DNA of 64,000 nucleotides from Aselliscus stoliczkanus (GCA_033961575.1 CM066730.1:139031523-139095522), one strand, 5' to 3'. Shown: positions 52,741 through 63,779, numbered from the stretch's first letter. Notes: generated by a model from the letters alone, not told the origin. Program-made: numbers and translations.

Positions 52741-54914
52741 AGGTGTTTTAGTGTATTTTGAATCATGAAAACAATGAGAATATAATTTACTTGCATCTTA
52801 AAAATGGAGTTTATTTGGTATAGTAAATATTCCAGAAGGTGGAATTCATGGAGCCTAAATAAAGGGGCCTTTGGAAAAAGAGGTGGTAGAGTTTCCTTGG
52901 ATGGATCCAGTTGTGCAGCCTCGCAGAATTCCAGGGAGTGGCGTTTATATGGACTACAGTGCAAAGGGCGCCTCCTGGCCTTGTGCAGTGTGTTTCAATC
53001 TGGTTAAGGTCTTTTGCTGCTGTTGTTTTTTTTTGGTTTTTCTGTTTTTTGTTTTGTTTCTGGTAGTCTCTTGTTACTCTATGGGCATTAGGTGGAAAGA
53101 GCAAATTTTGGAGAGTTAGCTACTGCCCTTGATCAAATCTCTAAACTCTGAGTCTAAGTTTAGTCATCCCTAAGTTGTGGTTCCTTTCTGTGCAAGTGTG
53201 AGAAGCATACCTGATCTCTGTTCACTCAGAGTCTGAACATATTGATGGGTGACTAATTCTACTTCTTCGTCAGCATTTTTCAATCTTCCATAAACACTTA
53301 TTATTATTGCTAGTAGGAAGGCTGGGTTGCAGGCTTCATTTCAGGTACAGCACTTTGAAGAAGACATTAGCATGTACACTCCAATCCCATTTCCCTGCAT
53401 GGTTCCCCCAGGACAGATGAATGCACAGGAGGCAGGGGAGGTACCTGGGCAAAAATGGGGGTTTCTAGAGAGGCAATCAGTGCTTCCTGTGTGCATCCAC
53501 TGGAGGGCATGCCTTCTGTGCACTATCAGAGGAACAGTATGAGTCAGGCCAGACTGAGACATCTCTGGGATAAGTGGGTCCCCGGGGCAGGCCAGCATGT
53601 AGCATCCCTTCAAGTTGATGAATTTAAGGGAGAAGCGGGTGTTACAGAGGGGAGGAGTGGAGAAGGAGATGCAGTGACAGGAGTGGTCAGCGGCTCCTCA
53701 TTTATCCTGAGTAATTCAGTAGTCCCCCTCTGGCCCTTAACTGGCTTGCCCACCCTACTGGCTTCCTCATGCAATTGTCCACCTCCAGGAACAGCCTGGC
53801 CATTACCCAGACTCACCTTCTTTAAAAGAGTGCTCATCCAGTAGGATTCCAGCTGTCCCTTTAGGGGTTTCAACAACCTCTACCTGTTCTCAAGAAGATC
53901 AAAATTGACCTTCCTGCCTTTTACAGTGCTCCATTTAACAATTCTTCAGTCTAAAATTATTTTGCTTCTAGTCTGAGGAACCCTGCACTCAGAGTTGCTG
54001 ACAGTGAGAGGGCCAAGAGCTATCTCAGCCTATGACGCTGCTCCCCGCCCCCACTTCCTGTTTGATCTTTCTGGGCTGTTTCTTGTATTTGACTCTTTGA
54101 AGGTAGGGGCCATCATTGTGTAAGAACCCTGCTTAAGCCTAAGGTGTTAGTCAATTTCTTTAAAAGGATACCTGTTCCTTTGAAGCAGTGAGGTCCAGAT
54201 GTTGGGCTAGGGAACGTCTCTTTGGGCAGGGTTCAGATAGCTACTGAAAACAATTGCTACTGATAACACTTTCCCCAAAGGTCCACTGTCCTTCATCCTG
54301 AGATGTGGGAACATGATTCAAGTACAGGCACCGGAGCAACTCAGGCACTGAAGGAACCAGACTGGGGACCACCTCATGGAAATCAGGGAAAAGCAGGGTT
54401 CAGGGTAAGGAACAACCCAGGCGCTCAGATACTCAACCCAAGACCAAGGTCCTAGCATGGTCCTCATCCTAATGTCATGTTCCATTAAGCTCCTGGGCTC
54501 ACAGATTTCTCCTGAGAAGGGATGGTGTAACTTTCCAAAGACTTGGGTGGGGCTAGGACAACATAGTGGGGTAGAAACTGCCCCCTTTGAAGCGAGGAAG
54601 CATGTGGGTGGGAGAAGGATACCCTTTCTCACTCAGAACCCGGTTCCGCACTCACCTTTGCCATGAAACTTTCCCAGATGTGCTGCAGCAAGCCGAGCTC
54701 GCCAATCTCCTGAAAGATATGACAATCTAAATCAAGGTTTGGCACCTTTCTGAAGCATCTTGCCAAGTCTTCCTTTGTTCATTCTAATTCTAAAGGCTCT
54801 GAAAACCTTTCAGGAGTGGCATACCAAAGACTCCATTTATTTACTTTAATTTAGGGTTTCATGTGCCAAACAAAAGCTTCCAACATTTGTAGTCTCATTG
54901 TAGGGTGAAGCAAA
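52741..54914. other. No gene; one weak MIR
   Basis: A decayed plus MIR may lie at 53080-53180 ('aaatctctaaactctgagtc'). Open frames up to 129 codons on both strands have no recognisable content. No other repeat is recognised. Confidence 0.3.
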
Positions 54915-55110
54915 AATCACTATAAAACCATGCCATGAGAATCATAGAATCAACATGATGGATTATTGAGTCCAAAGACCTGATTTTAAAAGTAGGAAAA
55001 CTGGGCCCCAAGAGGACAAAGGGTGTTACCTGAGGTCTCATAACGAAGTGAGGGGCAGACCCCAGTGAGAGTCCACTTAATTTCCAATTTTCTTTTTACT
55101 ATATCACTGT
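54915..55110 (-). repeat. Old MIR/L3-like fragment
   Basis: 'gagaatcatagaatcaacat' and 'gtaggaaaactgggccccaa' fit the L3/MIR-like block seen at 11638. Confidence 0.4.
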
Positions 55111-55203
55111 CTGTTTTTAAAAAGCAAATCTGAGCCTCAAAGAATAGAGCATCTGCTGTCAATACCAAGAAAACAAAAACCTGAAACAAAATCAGCATTG
55201 TTT

Positions 55204-55272
55204 TGTGTGTGTGTGTGCATGTGTGCTTGCTTGCATGAGTGTGTGTGTGTGTGTGTGTGTGCGCACATGTGC

Positions 55273-55318
<46 letters not shown>
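55204..55318. repeat. (TG)n microsatellite, interrupted
   Basis: TG repeats broken by 'catgtgtgcttgcttgc' and 'gcgcacatgtgcttg'. The longest pure run (55274-55318) is about 22 units. Confidence 0.95.
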
Positions 55319-55319
<1 letters not shown>

Positions 55320-55404
55320 GGGGGTGGCTAACTCTACACATGGATATCTCCAGCGTTTAGAGTCTTCTAGCCTCAGTGATGTAACTAATCTCAAAGAAAG
55401 ACTT

Positions 55405-55574
55405 GTGGTTTGGTGGAAGGAACACAGACTTCCTTGAAAGTCTCACAGACTGAGTTTGGATTTAGTTCAGCCACTCTATTTTGTAATCTTGAGTACATTA
55501 TTTAACTTCTCTAAGACTCAGTTCATTCAAAGGTAAATGGGGAAAATAATAACCTCATGGAGTTGTTAGGTGGT
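55405..55574 (+). repeat. MIR SINE
   Basis: 'gactgagtttggatttagtt', 'taatcttgagtacattattt' and 'ctctaagactcagttcattc' follow plus MIR. Confidence 0.65.
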
Positions 55575-56090
55575 GTACTTGTCAGGGTTTTGTAGGAAAC
55601 ATAACTCATATTGGGTGGTTCAATAAATGGAATGTATTATGAACTGGTTACAAAGTGTTAGAAGGATCAACACAGCAACCTGGGGAAAGTGAGGCAGGCC
55701 CTCGATTGAAAGTGTAGGGAATCACTAAACTAGAGGTATGATTGTATTACCGGAGCCATGGCGTCAGACCATGGAGGATGGCTGTTCCTGGAGGCAGTCA
55801 GTTTAGACCTGGAGTTACTTGGGGAGGCCGCCTGGCAGGAACTCAGATCGTGGTTTGAAGTGTTGACTGTTGGAAGCTGGAACCTGGAAGAGATGCAGCC
55901 ACTGCCTGAGACTCTGCCCAAAGCAAAGGGGTCAAGGTGAGAAATGCTCTGACTTCTCTTTTCCTCCCTCCCTCCACTGCCTCCAACTGGCTAAACCATG
56001 CCTTTTAGCAAGGGAGCCTTGGACATGTGGTTGCCAGGGGTTAGCCTCCCTGTGATACAGTGGAACAGGGAAGGGTAAAAATGGACCTGG
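55575..56090 (+). repeat. Old interspersed repeat, family unassigned
   Basis: Starts 'gtacttgtcagggttttgta' and has 'ctgcctccaactggctaaac' near its end. Third copy of the element type at 2196 and 5318. Confidence 0.4.
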
Positions 56091-56323
56091 GAACAAACAG
56101 GACTTACATGATTCCCTGCCTAAAAGCACCTAGCACTATGCACTAAGGGTGGTTCTCCCCCTTTGGATACAATTATTGTACTCCGGGATATCTGATGAAG
56201 CATCGGAGGATTATCCTTACCGGTTGGCTTCGAAATTGTTTGGTCTGGATGTGGTAACTGGCAAGCCCCTGCCAGGGTCATGGTGGGGGTCTGGCTTCCT
56301 CTGTCCACCCCATTCATAGCAAT

Positions 56324-56363
56324 CATAATTACCATCACCATCACCACCACCATCATCATCATC
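56324..56363. repeat. (CAT/CAC)n microsatellite
   Basis: Short ACCATCACC/ATCATC run of 40 bp leading into a MIR. Confidence 0.8.
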
Positions 56364-56364
56364 C

Positions 56365-56545
56365 CTATGCTTTATAAAGTGCCATCCTATCACATCTCCA
56401 AAACAACCCAATGAATCCTATGATGAAATAGATGATGAAATCGAGGCACGAAATGCTTAGGTTAAATTGTCCAAAGCCAGTTAATAGGTAGCAGACTGAA
56501 GTTTGAATTGCAATCTGACTCCAAGTTGAATCCTTTCGCATAAAG
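56365..56545 (-). repeat. MIR SINE
   Basis: 'tgctttataaagtgccatcc', 'gatgatgaaatcgaggcacg' and 'agtttgaattgcaatctgac' are reverse-oriented MIR blocks. Confidence 0.65.
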
Positions 56546-56583
56546 ACCATTGTCTACTTTCCCAGTATGCCCACTGAATTCTT

Positions 56584-56709
56584 TTTTTTTAAATTTTATT
56601 TATTTTTATTTTTGAGGGCAGCGTCACTGACCCTCAGATGTGGGACCCGAACCGGGGCCGCTGGCTTGCCAAGCCAGCGCTTAACCACCGCGTCACTCAG
56701 CTGGCCCTC
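56584..56709 (-). mobile_element. tRNA-derived bat SINE, short type
   Basis: Near-consensus head and hairpin, minus, T-rich tail 56584-56622. Perfect 16-bp target-site duplication 'tgcccactgaattctt' at 56568-56583 and 56710-56725. Confidence 0.95.
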
Positions 56710-56739
56710 TGCCCACTGAATTCTTGAGTTTTAAAAGTT

Positions 56740-56892
56740 TTTACATGATACTTCATCTTTTCCTTCTAATGGGCAGTTGCTATTATTTTTCCTCTTTTTT
56801 ACACGAGAATACCGAGGTCCTGTGAGGTTAAATGACTGTCCATTGTCACATAACTTGTTCTTAAGAGGATCTAGAAGAGGGTGATATTTTTT
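56740..56892 (-). repeat. MIR SINE fragment
   Basis: 'tacacgagaataccgaggtc' and 'gttaaatgactgtccattgt' fit reverse-oriented MIR. Confidence 0.5.
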
Positions 56893-57149
56893 GTAAGCCA
56901 ATGAGCTTCTCATCATTAGAGCTAATCCAGCTAGTGACCATGTGCCCGGATGCAGTGGAATGGATGCCTACATGTGCTTTATAATTGGAAGGAGCCATTG
57001 CATTTCAAAGGGCTCTCTCTGGAACTCCAGGTTTATGAAGAAAGCTATTTATTCCGAGAAGCCCCATTTTCATCTCTTTCCTGTATTGAGCTACCATGTA
57101 AGATATTTGCAAAAGAAAGGAAAAGAAAAAAATGGTGACAATGCTTTAA

Positions 57150-58375
57150 AACAAAAGCAAGTTGACTCTACTGACTAAATGACCTTCAAAGTCCCTTTAC
57201 AATGCCATGAATTAACAAATACCAGCAGACATTACTTTTGTAACTGCAGTATGAGGGCCTTACACAGAGACAGGATCATCTCAGAAAAGCTGAGTAAAGA
57301 GCTATTTGGAGTTCAGTGGGCAATGGCACAGGGGCCTTCATTTCCGCTTCTAGCCAAGGAAAATTTTGATCAGGCCACCGGCGCCTGCCCATTCATCTGC
57401 AGCAGGAAATGGATTTAGCATCCATGTGGGCTGGACTCCCATATTTATCATCCAGTTAGGCCTAATCAAAATGTTTTCCATTTCACCTGCTAAGTGCAAA
57501 GGGCTCAGAAGAGGGTCTGAGTGATGGCAGTGGGGCCCCATTGCTTTCTCATCACTGCGCAGCAGTTGTTAAAAGACCCATTTCTCCTCAGTGCCTCCCT
57601 CAGAGCTGAGACAGGCAATTTCTCCAGCCCCTACCCCAACCTCCTCAGCTCCCTAGAAGCTGCTTTGGGCAGAAGCAAAAATCTATGGAATTGACCCCAG
57701 AGAGGGAGGGAAGAAGGGTAGATTGTGACACCAAGGAAAGCTAAGGTCAGAGGTGAAGCTCAGAACTGATAGATGAAATGAACCTCCGAGCAGGAACCCC
57801 CTTGGATAATGAGGGGCTGCAACCTCCTGGGATGGGGAGGGGAGGAAGAGCTCCTCTTAAGTATGGGGGAGCTTGGAAGGCGGATTGGACTCTCTGGTCC
57901 CTGGGGGTGAAAAGGAGGTGGGGGAAAGGGCTGCTGATTAGAATGAAAATGTGACAGTCATGCAAACTGTCCAGTTGGATTTATGCATCCTTTGCCAAGA
58001 TGCCGGAAGGAGGTACTTGACAGCCCCCATTAGCGGAGGAGAAATGGAGGGAATTAAGCATTGTTCTGTTAGGGGAACCCCCGGGACTGGGAGAGGGAGG
58101 TGCCCCTGCTGAATTCATTACTGAGGGAGCACTGTTTTCATAAGAAAAACAAATAATGCAGAAATTCCTCCACTTTGATGCAGCAAATTCTGATTTGGGC
58201 TGCACTGGGATGAAATATCCCCCCTGTGGCTGTCATATCCAAAAGCAGACAAAATTATTTCCATTTGCAGGATGTTATAGGTGTCATGGAGGGTGCTGGG
58301 AAAACAGGAGCTTGGAGCTGAGTTGGGTTCAGCTGGGAAATGGGTTGTTCCAAGTAGTGGTGAAATAAAACTACT
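57150..58375. promoter_or_regulatory. Long repeat-free block, candidate regulatory region
   Basis: 1.2 kb without a recognisable repeat, the longest such run after 45 kb. Motifs include 'ggcctaatcaaaatgttttc' (57461), 'gattagaatgaaaatgtgac' (57937) and 'ttatgcatcctttgcc' (57981). No reading frame shows coding character. Inference from repeat exclusion and composition. Confidence 0.3.
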
Positions 58376-58649
58376 GAGATAGGTTAAACATCACGGTCCT
58401 TGTTTCAGGGTGGTGGAGAACATGGATGTCAGAGCGTGCCTGTGAGGGTAATTCTAACAGCCCACTGGAAGGTGGGCTGAAGGGGCTGAATGGGGCTTTC
58501 CCTCTTTTCACTTAATTGATGAGCAAATGCACCTATTGGACACCAGGCAGGTAGGCTGTTAGAAGTAGTAGCATACAGGAAAGGATGAGAGACCTAGCTC
58601 AACAGGAGAAGGACATGGAGAAGGTGGTAGAGACTTATGATATTCTCAG

Positions 58650-58802
58650 TATTTGGTGAGAGCATACCTTGTACTCAGCACTATATGTATATCACCTTCT
58701 TTAACTCTTGCAACCATCCTGCAAGAGAGGTATTATTATATAGCCTGTTACAGATGAGAAAACAGGCTTGGTGATGTTAATTAACCTCTCAACATGACTT
58801 TA
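58650..58802 (-). repeat. MIR SINE
   Basis: 'tgtactcagcactatatgta' and 'ttacagatgagaaaacaggc' are reverse-oriented MIR blocks. Confidence 0.6.
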
Positions 58803-58919
58803 ACCAACACACACAGTTTCATTTGCTATGAGAATAAAATACATTTCTCTTCAGCCCACTCACCTCAGCCTGCCATCATTTTTCCTTTAGAGATATGGGG
58901 TTTTATACCCTGAAGGGGC

Positions 58920-59022
58920 TTTTTAGATTATCTAGTACCCCTTTCCCATTTTATACATGAGAAGACTGAGGCAGGAAGTAGAGGCAGATACAGCTCAAGT
59001 CTGTGTTCTCTTTATTTTGCCC
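58920..59022 (-). repeat. MIR-like fragment
   Basis: 'cccattttatacatgagaag' and 'actgaggcaggaagtagagg' mark the MIR centre in reverse. Confidence 0.45.
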
Positions 59023-59309
59023 AATGGCCTCATATGCTAGGTTGCTAGTATGAGCCCTCCTCTCATCTGAAGCTCACACCACACTCCCAACAGACAGGAA
59101 ATTGACTTACAGCAATGATGTTCTTGGAGCAGTTTGAGGTGAAGTGATTGTCAGGAATCCCATCACATTGTCCCCCCCATTGGGACTCCAGTTTTGTATT
59201 CCATCCCCTTTTGCCCCTGATGCTTAAGGATCCCCCTTAATCTTTATCACAAGAGATGAGATTGCCTTGATGTGCTTCCTTAAATCACCTACTGTGTGCT
59301 CAGGAGCTC

Positions 59310-59476
59310 CCTTCTAGAACATCAATGAATGCAATCCTCAGGGCAACCTCATGAGGTAAGCAGCATTGTTTGATGGTTCAGAAAATGGCTCAGAGAGGTT
59401 AAATAATGTGCCTGAGGCGACACCACTAGGAAGTGGCACAGTAGGATTCAGGCTCAGATTGCCCCATTCCAACGCT
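59310..59476 (-). repeat. MIR SINE
   Basis: 'cctcatgaggtaagcagcat', 'ggctcagagaggttaaataa' and 'aagtggcacagtaggattca' are reverse-oriented MIR. Confidence 0.65.
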
Positions 59477-59734
59477 TCCTTCATGAAAAGGATGCTCCTC
59501 CAGTTTTTGTGCCATTTTATCAGCAAGTGAACAGTTTCCAGTGCCCGCTCTATGTCAAGTCCAGTGATAAGCACTGGAGGCTTGCACAAAGGTGAGAGTT
59601 TCATCCTTTGCCCTCACTGAGACCCCAAAAGGGAGCACAGAGGTGACACAGCAATGTTTTTATTCTCTTGTTGTTAATAACAGACACAGCAGTTGACAGT
59701 TGACAAAGCATTTCATGTTCATTATCTGTTTTTT

Positions 59735-59898
59735 GTTGTTGTTTTTTTTTTTTTTTTTTTTTTTTTAGCTGAGCCATCCCTCCACCTGTTGGCCGCTTAA
59801 CAGCAGCTCAGCTCGGGCTGGCATCGAACTGCTGTTGCTCAGAGTTCAGCTCACACCCTTGAGTGAGCTCTTAACCAACTGAGCCACTCGGCCGGCCC
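59735..59898 (-). mobile_element. tRNA-derived bat SINE, first of two stacked
   Basis: Minus. The head has 'GAGTGGCTCAGTTGG' like the element at 14608, and a different body from the short type. T run 59735-59766 (with some G). Flanked by 'ttatctgttttt' at 59722 and 59899. Confidence 0.9.
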
Positions 59899-59910
59899 TT
59901 ATCTGTTTTT

Positions 59911-59997
59911 TTTTTTTTTTGAGGGCAGTGTCACTGGCCCTCATATGTGGGACTGAACCGGGGCTGCTGGCTTCCCAAGCCAGCGCTTAACCACCCT
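59911..59997 (-). mobile_element. tRNA-derived bat SINE, second of two stacked, 5'-truncated
   Basis: Short type, minus. It lacks the last part of the head (the CGCCACTCGGCCGGCCC side), so it is 5'-truncated. Flanked by 'ttatctgttttt' at 59899-59910 and 59998-60009, followed by TTTT/AAA, a canonical L1-endonuclease site. Confidence 0.92.
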
Positions 59998-60067
59998 TAT
60001 CTGTTTTTTTAAATCAGATTTATCGGGGTGGCAATGGTTAGTAAAATTACATAGGCTTCCAGTGAAG

Positions 60068-60590
60068 AATGTGAATGTAGACAGCCTGATTTAGCGTGAG
60101 GAAGAACAGAGTGTCAGCTTATAGCGAGACAATGGAGAAAATTTCAATAGAGATGAAAGGAAGAGTCAGACTTTGCAGACAAAAAGTTAGGAGAAAGGAA
60201 AGAACCCATGCTATGCTGCGTGAGGAGCAGTGGTCAAGAAACCAGACTGCACTGCCAGCTGTGTGGCCTTACACATGTCACTCTACCTCTTCAGGTCTGT
60301 TACTCTGTTTTCCCATATGGACTTCTACATGGGAACGGGTGGCAGAAATTCTATGCTTCCTCCAATTGTTGTGTTGCGGTACTAGGATAATGAATATGTG
60401 TACCCTTAAAACATATGCTCTCCACACCACATAGCGCGGGTTCTTTCTCTCCTTTCTCCTAACTTCTTGTCAGCAAAATCTGACTCTTCCCTCTATCTCT
60501 GGTGAGATTGTCTCCGTAGCCTCCCCTGGGGCTATAAGCTGACATCTTGTTCTTCCTCACACCAGCTCAGGCTGTCTACGTTCACGCTCT
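60068..60590. repeat. Large inverted repeat (arms about 150 bp, loop about 210 bp)
   Basis: Left arm 60068-60216 and right arm 60429-60590 are reverse complements with roughly 80-85% match by eye. Matching pieces include 'gtgaggaagaaca', 'gtcagcttatag', 'ggaagagtcaga' and 'agttaggagaaagg'. The right arm has about 18 extra bases near 60515-60535. The loop holds a decayed MIR. The ends show no transposon terminus that I know. Confidence 0.85.
60215..60340 (+). repeat. MIR SINE fragment in the loop
   Basis: 'gagcagtggtcaagaaacca' then 'agctgtgtggccttacacat' and 'gtctgttactctgttttccc' follow plus MIR. Confidence 0.5.
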
Positions 60591-60754
60591 CCAGAGCTGA
60601 GATTCCTCATGTGGCCCTCCTTGCTCCTTTAGATTTTGTGTGATTTCAACGAGCCCTGAAAACCATCCTGCTTCCTTTTAAGGTGTAAGCCTAAGGAACT
60701 AGAGCAGGTCCTACGGTGTACAAAGTTCTTTCTCATTCTCCTTTCAACTGCCCA

Positions 60755-60862
60755 TCCATCTGCTTGCCCTCTCTTTCTCTTTCCTTCCCTCCTTTCCTCC
60801 ATCCCTCCATTTTGTCTTTCCTTCCTTCCTGCCTTCCAACTGTCCATCCATCCATCCACTCA
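60755..60862. repeat. Pyrimidine-rich CCTT/CCAT tract
   Basis: Irregular TTCC and CCAT units of about 100 bp, ending in 'catccatccatccactc'. Confidence 0.8.
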
Positions 60863-61190
60863 ATATATGCATACTAAAAATCAGACACTTTTCTAAGCAC
60901 TGGGAACATAGCAGAGATCAAGACATGCAAGTTTCCTATTCTTACAAGTATTCTAGTAGGGTAGCCAGAAGATAAGTTAGAAAACATAAATATTTCAGCT
61001 AGTAGTAATTACAATGAAGAAAATAAAATGGCAAGGTAGAGACTGACTGGACAGCGGTGATTTAGTTTGTGTGGTCGGGGAAAGCTTTTTGGTTAAGGAA
61101 CATTTGAACTTCAACCAGTTCTTTCAGGATCCGGGCAATGATCTTCCAGGCAGAAGGACTAGGAATGACATAGGCAGTCCTTTGCCCACT
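60863..61190 (-). repeat. LINE-2 segment
   Basis: 'cttttctaagcactgggaac', 'aacatagcagagatcaagac' and 'cttccaggcagaaggactag' follow reverse-oriented L2. Confidence 0.55.
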
Positions 61191-61374
61191 TACACTACCA
61201 GCTCACCAAGTGAAGATGCACTTGACTTTCCCAATAGTCTTAACAGAAGAAAAAGTGCAAGGATTCTTGCTGACCCAATTTCATTTTATAGAGAAGAAGA
61301 TGAGAGACAAGAGTGTTCTGGGACCTTTCTCATGCTCATTAGGGATGGGGTGGCAGGAAGAACATGGCATGATC

Positions 61375-61532
61375 TAAGAGAATGAGCACTGGAAAAGGAA
61401 TCAGAAAGCCAAAATTCCGAATTCAGCTCCACATTAACTTGTGGTGGGGACATTGCACAACTCACTTTTCCAGTGCAACCTTTGGTTTTCTCAAAAACAA
61501 TCCGTAGTTATAGGGTTTTAAAATGACACATA
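61375..61532 (+). repeat. MIR SINE fragment
   Basis: 'gcactggaaaaggaatcaga' and 'ccgaattcagctccacatta' follow plus MIR. Confidence 0.5.
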
Positions 61533-61544
61533 AGCTAATGTGAA

Positions 61545-61805
61545 AAATAAGCACAATAATAGTAGTAAGATTTATTGCATGCTTATACCATGCTAGGAAT
61601 TATTCTAGGTGTTTTACATACAACAACTGTAATCCTCCTTACAGCCCTATGAGATAAGTACTATTATTATCTAAATATTAAAGACAAGGGACCCAAAGGA
61701 CAGGGTGGTCATGTAACTTGCCCCAGTCCCACAGAGAGTAAATGGCAGAGCTAGGTGCAGACCCAGGCCATCTGATTTGAGCACTCCAGCCTTTAAGCCT
61801 TACAG
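61545..61805 (-). repeat. MIR SINE, full length
   Basis: 'aagatttattgcatgcttat', 'agccctatgagataagtact', 'catgtaacttgccccagtcc' and 'aatggcagagctaggtgcag' are in order, reverse orientation. Confidence 0.82.
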
Positions 61806-62404
61806 AATACTTCTTCTCTTGAAAGGCAGTAGAGCAGGTGACCTGGTTGAAATTGAAGCCGGGGGACCTAACCCTCCCCTCCCCATCTTGTCTTCTCTCC
61901 AGAGATGTTACCCTGGCCTCTGGGCTCTGTGAGACACAGTTTCAAAGTCTGAGGACAAGAGAACAGTAAAGACTCTTCCAGCCTTAAATATTGTGGTTCT
62001 AGGAAATAAGCATCTGAACAATGAAATGGGATTCTAGAATCATTCCTCAGAAGAGATCATGAGTGTCCTAGAGAAGTGTGTGAGTAGGGATGTGACACGT
62101 GTAGTGACAAAGCGGTCTCAGCTGGTGGGATCCATGTACCCTGGGACCATTCGAGGTTTGCCACGAGGGAATTGATATCTCTGACCCTTTGTGAGGCAGA
62201 CCAGGAGCATTGAGATCAGGACACAAAGGACTTTCCCCAGATCGCCTCCATTCAAGTTTTCTCCTCTTGCATCCAGCCTAGATTCAGCTCCCTTTCCTGT
62301 TTTCCAAATTGACACTATGGTACTGTTCATGTGGACCCAAGGATCCTCCTTTCTACCCTGGGTGAAAAGACAGGTTTTCTTAGTTCCACTGAAGTGAGGT
62401 TGGC
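61806..62404. other. No recognised feature
   Basis: No gene or repeat recognised. Short open frames only. Confidence 0.3.
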
Positions 62405-62672
62405 AGGAAGTATTCCAGAGTGATTAAACTCATGAATTCTGAAATCAGACTGCAGGGATTTAAATCCCACCTGTCTCTACATAGCTTCTGAACTTGACTA
62501 TTAACCTCTTCAGTCCTTAGTTTCCTCATCATAATGAAGACAACATATTAGTATGCTTAACTCATATAATGGTTAAAAATTGTTAAAAAATTAAAATGTG
62601 ATAATAACATGTAAAGCACTTAACATATTGAATGACATTTGGTAACTGCTCAGTAAACAGTTAGTCTTTTTT
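62405..62672 (+). repeat. MIR SINE, full length
   Basis: 'gcagggatttaaatcccacc', 'ccttagtttcctcatcataa' and 'aacatgtaaagcacttaaca' are in order, plus orientation. Confidence 0.78.
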
Positions 62673-62685
62673 TTTTTTTTTTTGG
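62668..62685. repeat. T run, possibly an A tail without a known body
   Basis: About 17 T in a row at the end of the MIR, followed by 'ggtggtgcacatattagaaa'. It could be the tail of an unrecognised minus-strand insertion, but no target-site duplication was found. Confidence 0.5.
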
Positions 62686-63049
62686 TGGTGCACATATTAG
62701 AAAGGGAAGGACAAAATGGTGTATTTTACTTAACACAGATTCCTTATCAAAATTTAAAGCTTGATCCCAGACGGGATTGGTTGGTTTAGTTTACATTTAG
62801 TTTATTTTAAACAAGAATTGATTCAATATTAATAATTACCAGGAATTTGGCCAATGTGGAACATTCTGGAAAAACAAAAAACAAAAAAACACATGATTCT
62901 ACCCCACCCATCACTTGTTCTTGTTTTTAACTCATGCTCTAGCCATTTTTCTCAAGCTTTGTGTATATTCCCTCATGCAATGAGGTAGAAAAGCTACCAA
63001 CTTCACAGCCAGGGAAGCCTGGAATCAGTGTGTTTTAATGGAAGGAGAC

Positions 63050-63290
63050 TGAAAGAGGTCTCAGATGCCCCCAGGATTGTTGTTTGGGCTATGAGCTTTA
63101 ATATAGAGTATACTGGAGAAATCATGAAATTGAGAGCTAAAACATGCTGAAGTCAGCTTTGATATGTTGAGTTTGAGTATTAGTGTGACACTCATGTGGA
63201 AATGTCCAGTGAGCAGGTAAGTAAATGGGTTTGGAGTTCAGAAGAGAGGGTGATATATAATGAACACTGAATGCATAGCTGTTGTGTTGT
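63050..63290 (-). repeat. LINE-2 internal fragment
   Basis: 'atgttgagtttgagtattag', 'ggaaatgtccagtgagcagg' and 'ggtttggagttcagaagaga' match the L2 region that lies upstream of its 3' end. Confidence 0.45.
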
Positions 63291-63319
63291 TATATGATGC
63301 TAACCTGGCTCAGACCCTA

Positions 63320-63655
63320 ATTATTGATTCCTCCACCTCCTCATTAGGGTGCTGCTGATCACTGGAGCCCACAGGCATTGCCTGTTGATGGTAAATCCAT
63401 GCAGCCTGAGGTCATAAATCCAAGATGACCAATTCACTGAGACACTTTTTAATCTTTTGTGCTCTTCCAAGATCAGCCAGCTCCAAAGTGTCTCAGCTTC
63501 TACCTGAGCTGTGGCTTCTCCTGCTTACAGATATTTAATTTCCTTGGCTCTATTTTGCTAGAAACTCAGATGCTGTCTCTTTAAGCAGTTTCATCTATGC
63601 AAACATTCCAAGAAGGTGCAACTCACATTATCTCTTTGGCCATCCCGGCATCAAG
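63320..63655. promoter_or_regulatory. Candidate conserved noncoding element
   Basis: Repeat-free stretch with 'cctcctcattagggtgctgc', 'gaggtcataaatccaagatg' and 'tttaagcagtttcatctatg'. Inference from composition only. Confidence 0.25.
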
Positions 63656-63664
63656 TATTCAAAG

Positions 63665-63775
63665 AATTTCATAGTTGTGAAGTGTTTGCACATTAAGTAC
63701 CGCTTTTCCATTTTACAAGTTGAAAGTCTGTGAGGCCAAGGTAGAGAAATGACTTGCCGAGGCTCCCTTTACTCA
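63665..63775 (-). repeat. MIR SINE fragment
   Basis: 'ttccattttacaagttgaaa' and 'gaaatgacttgccgaggctc' fit reverse-oriented MIR. Confidence 0.55.
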
Positions 63776-63779
63776 AAGT

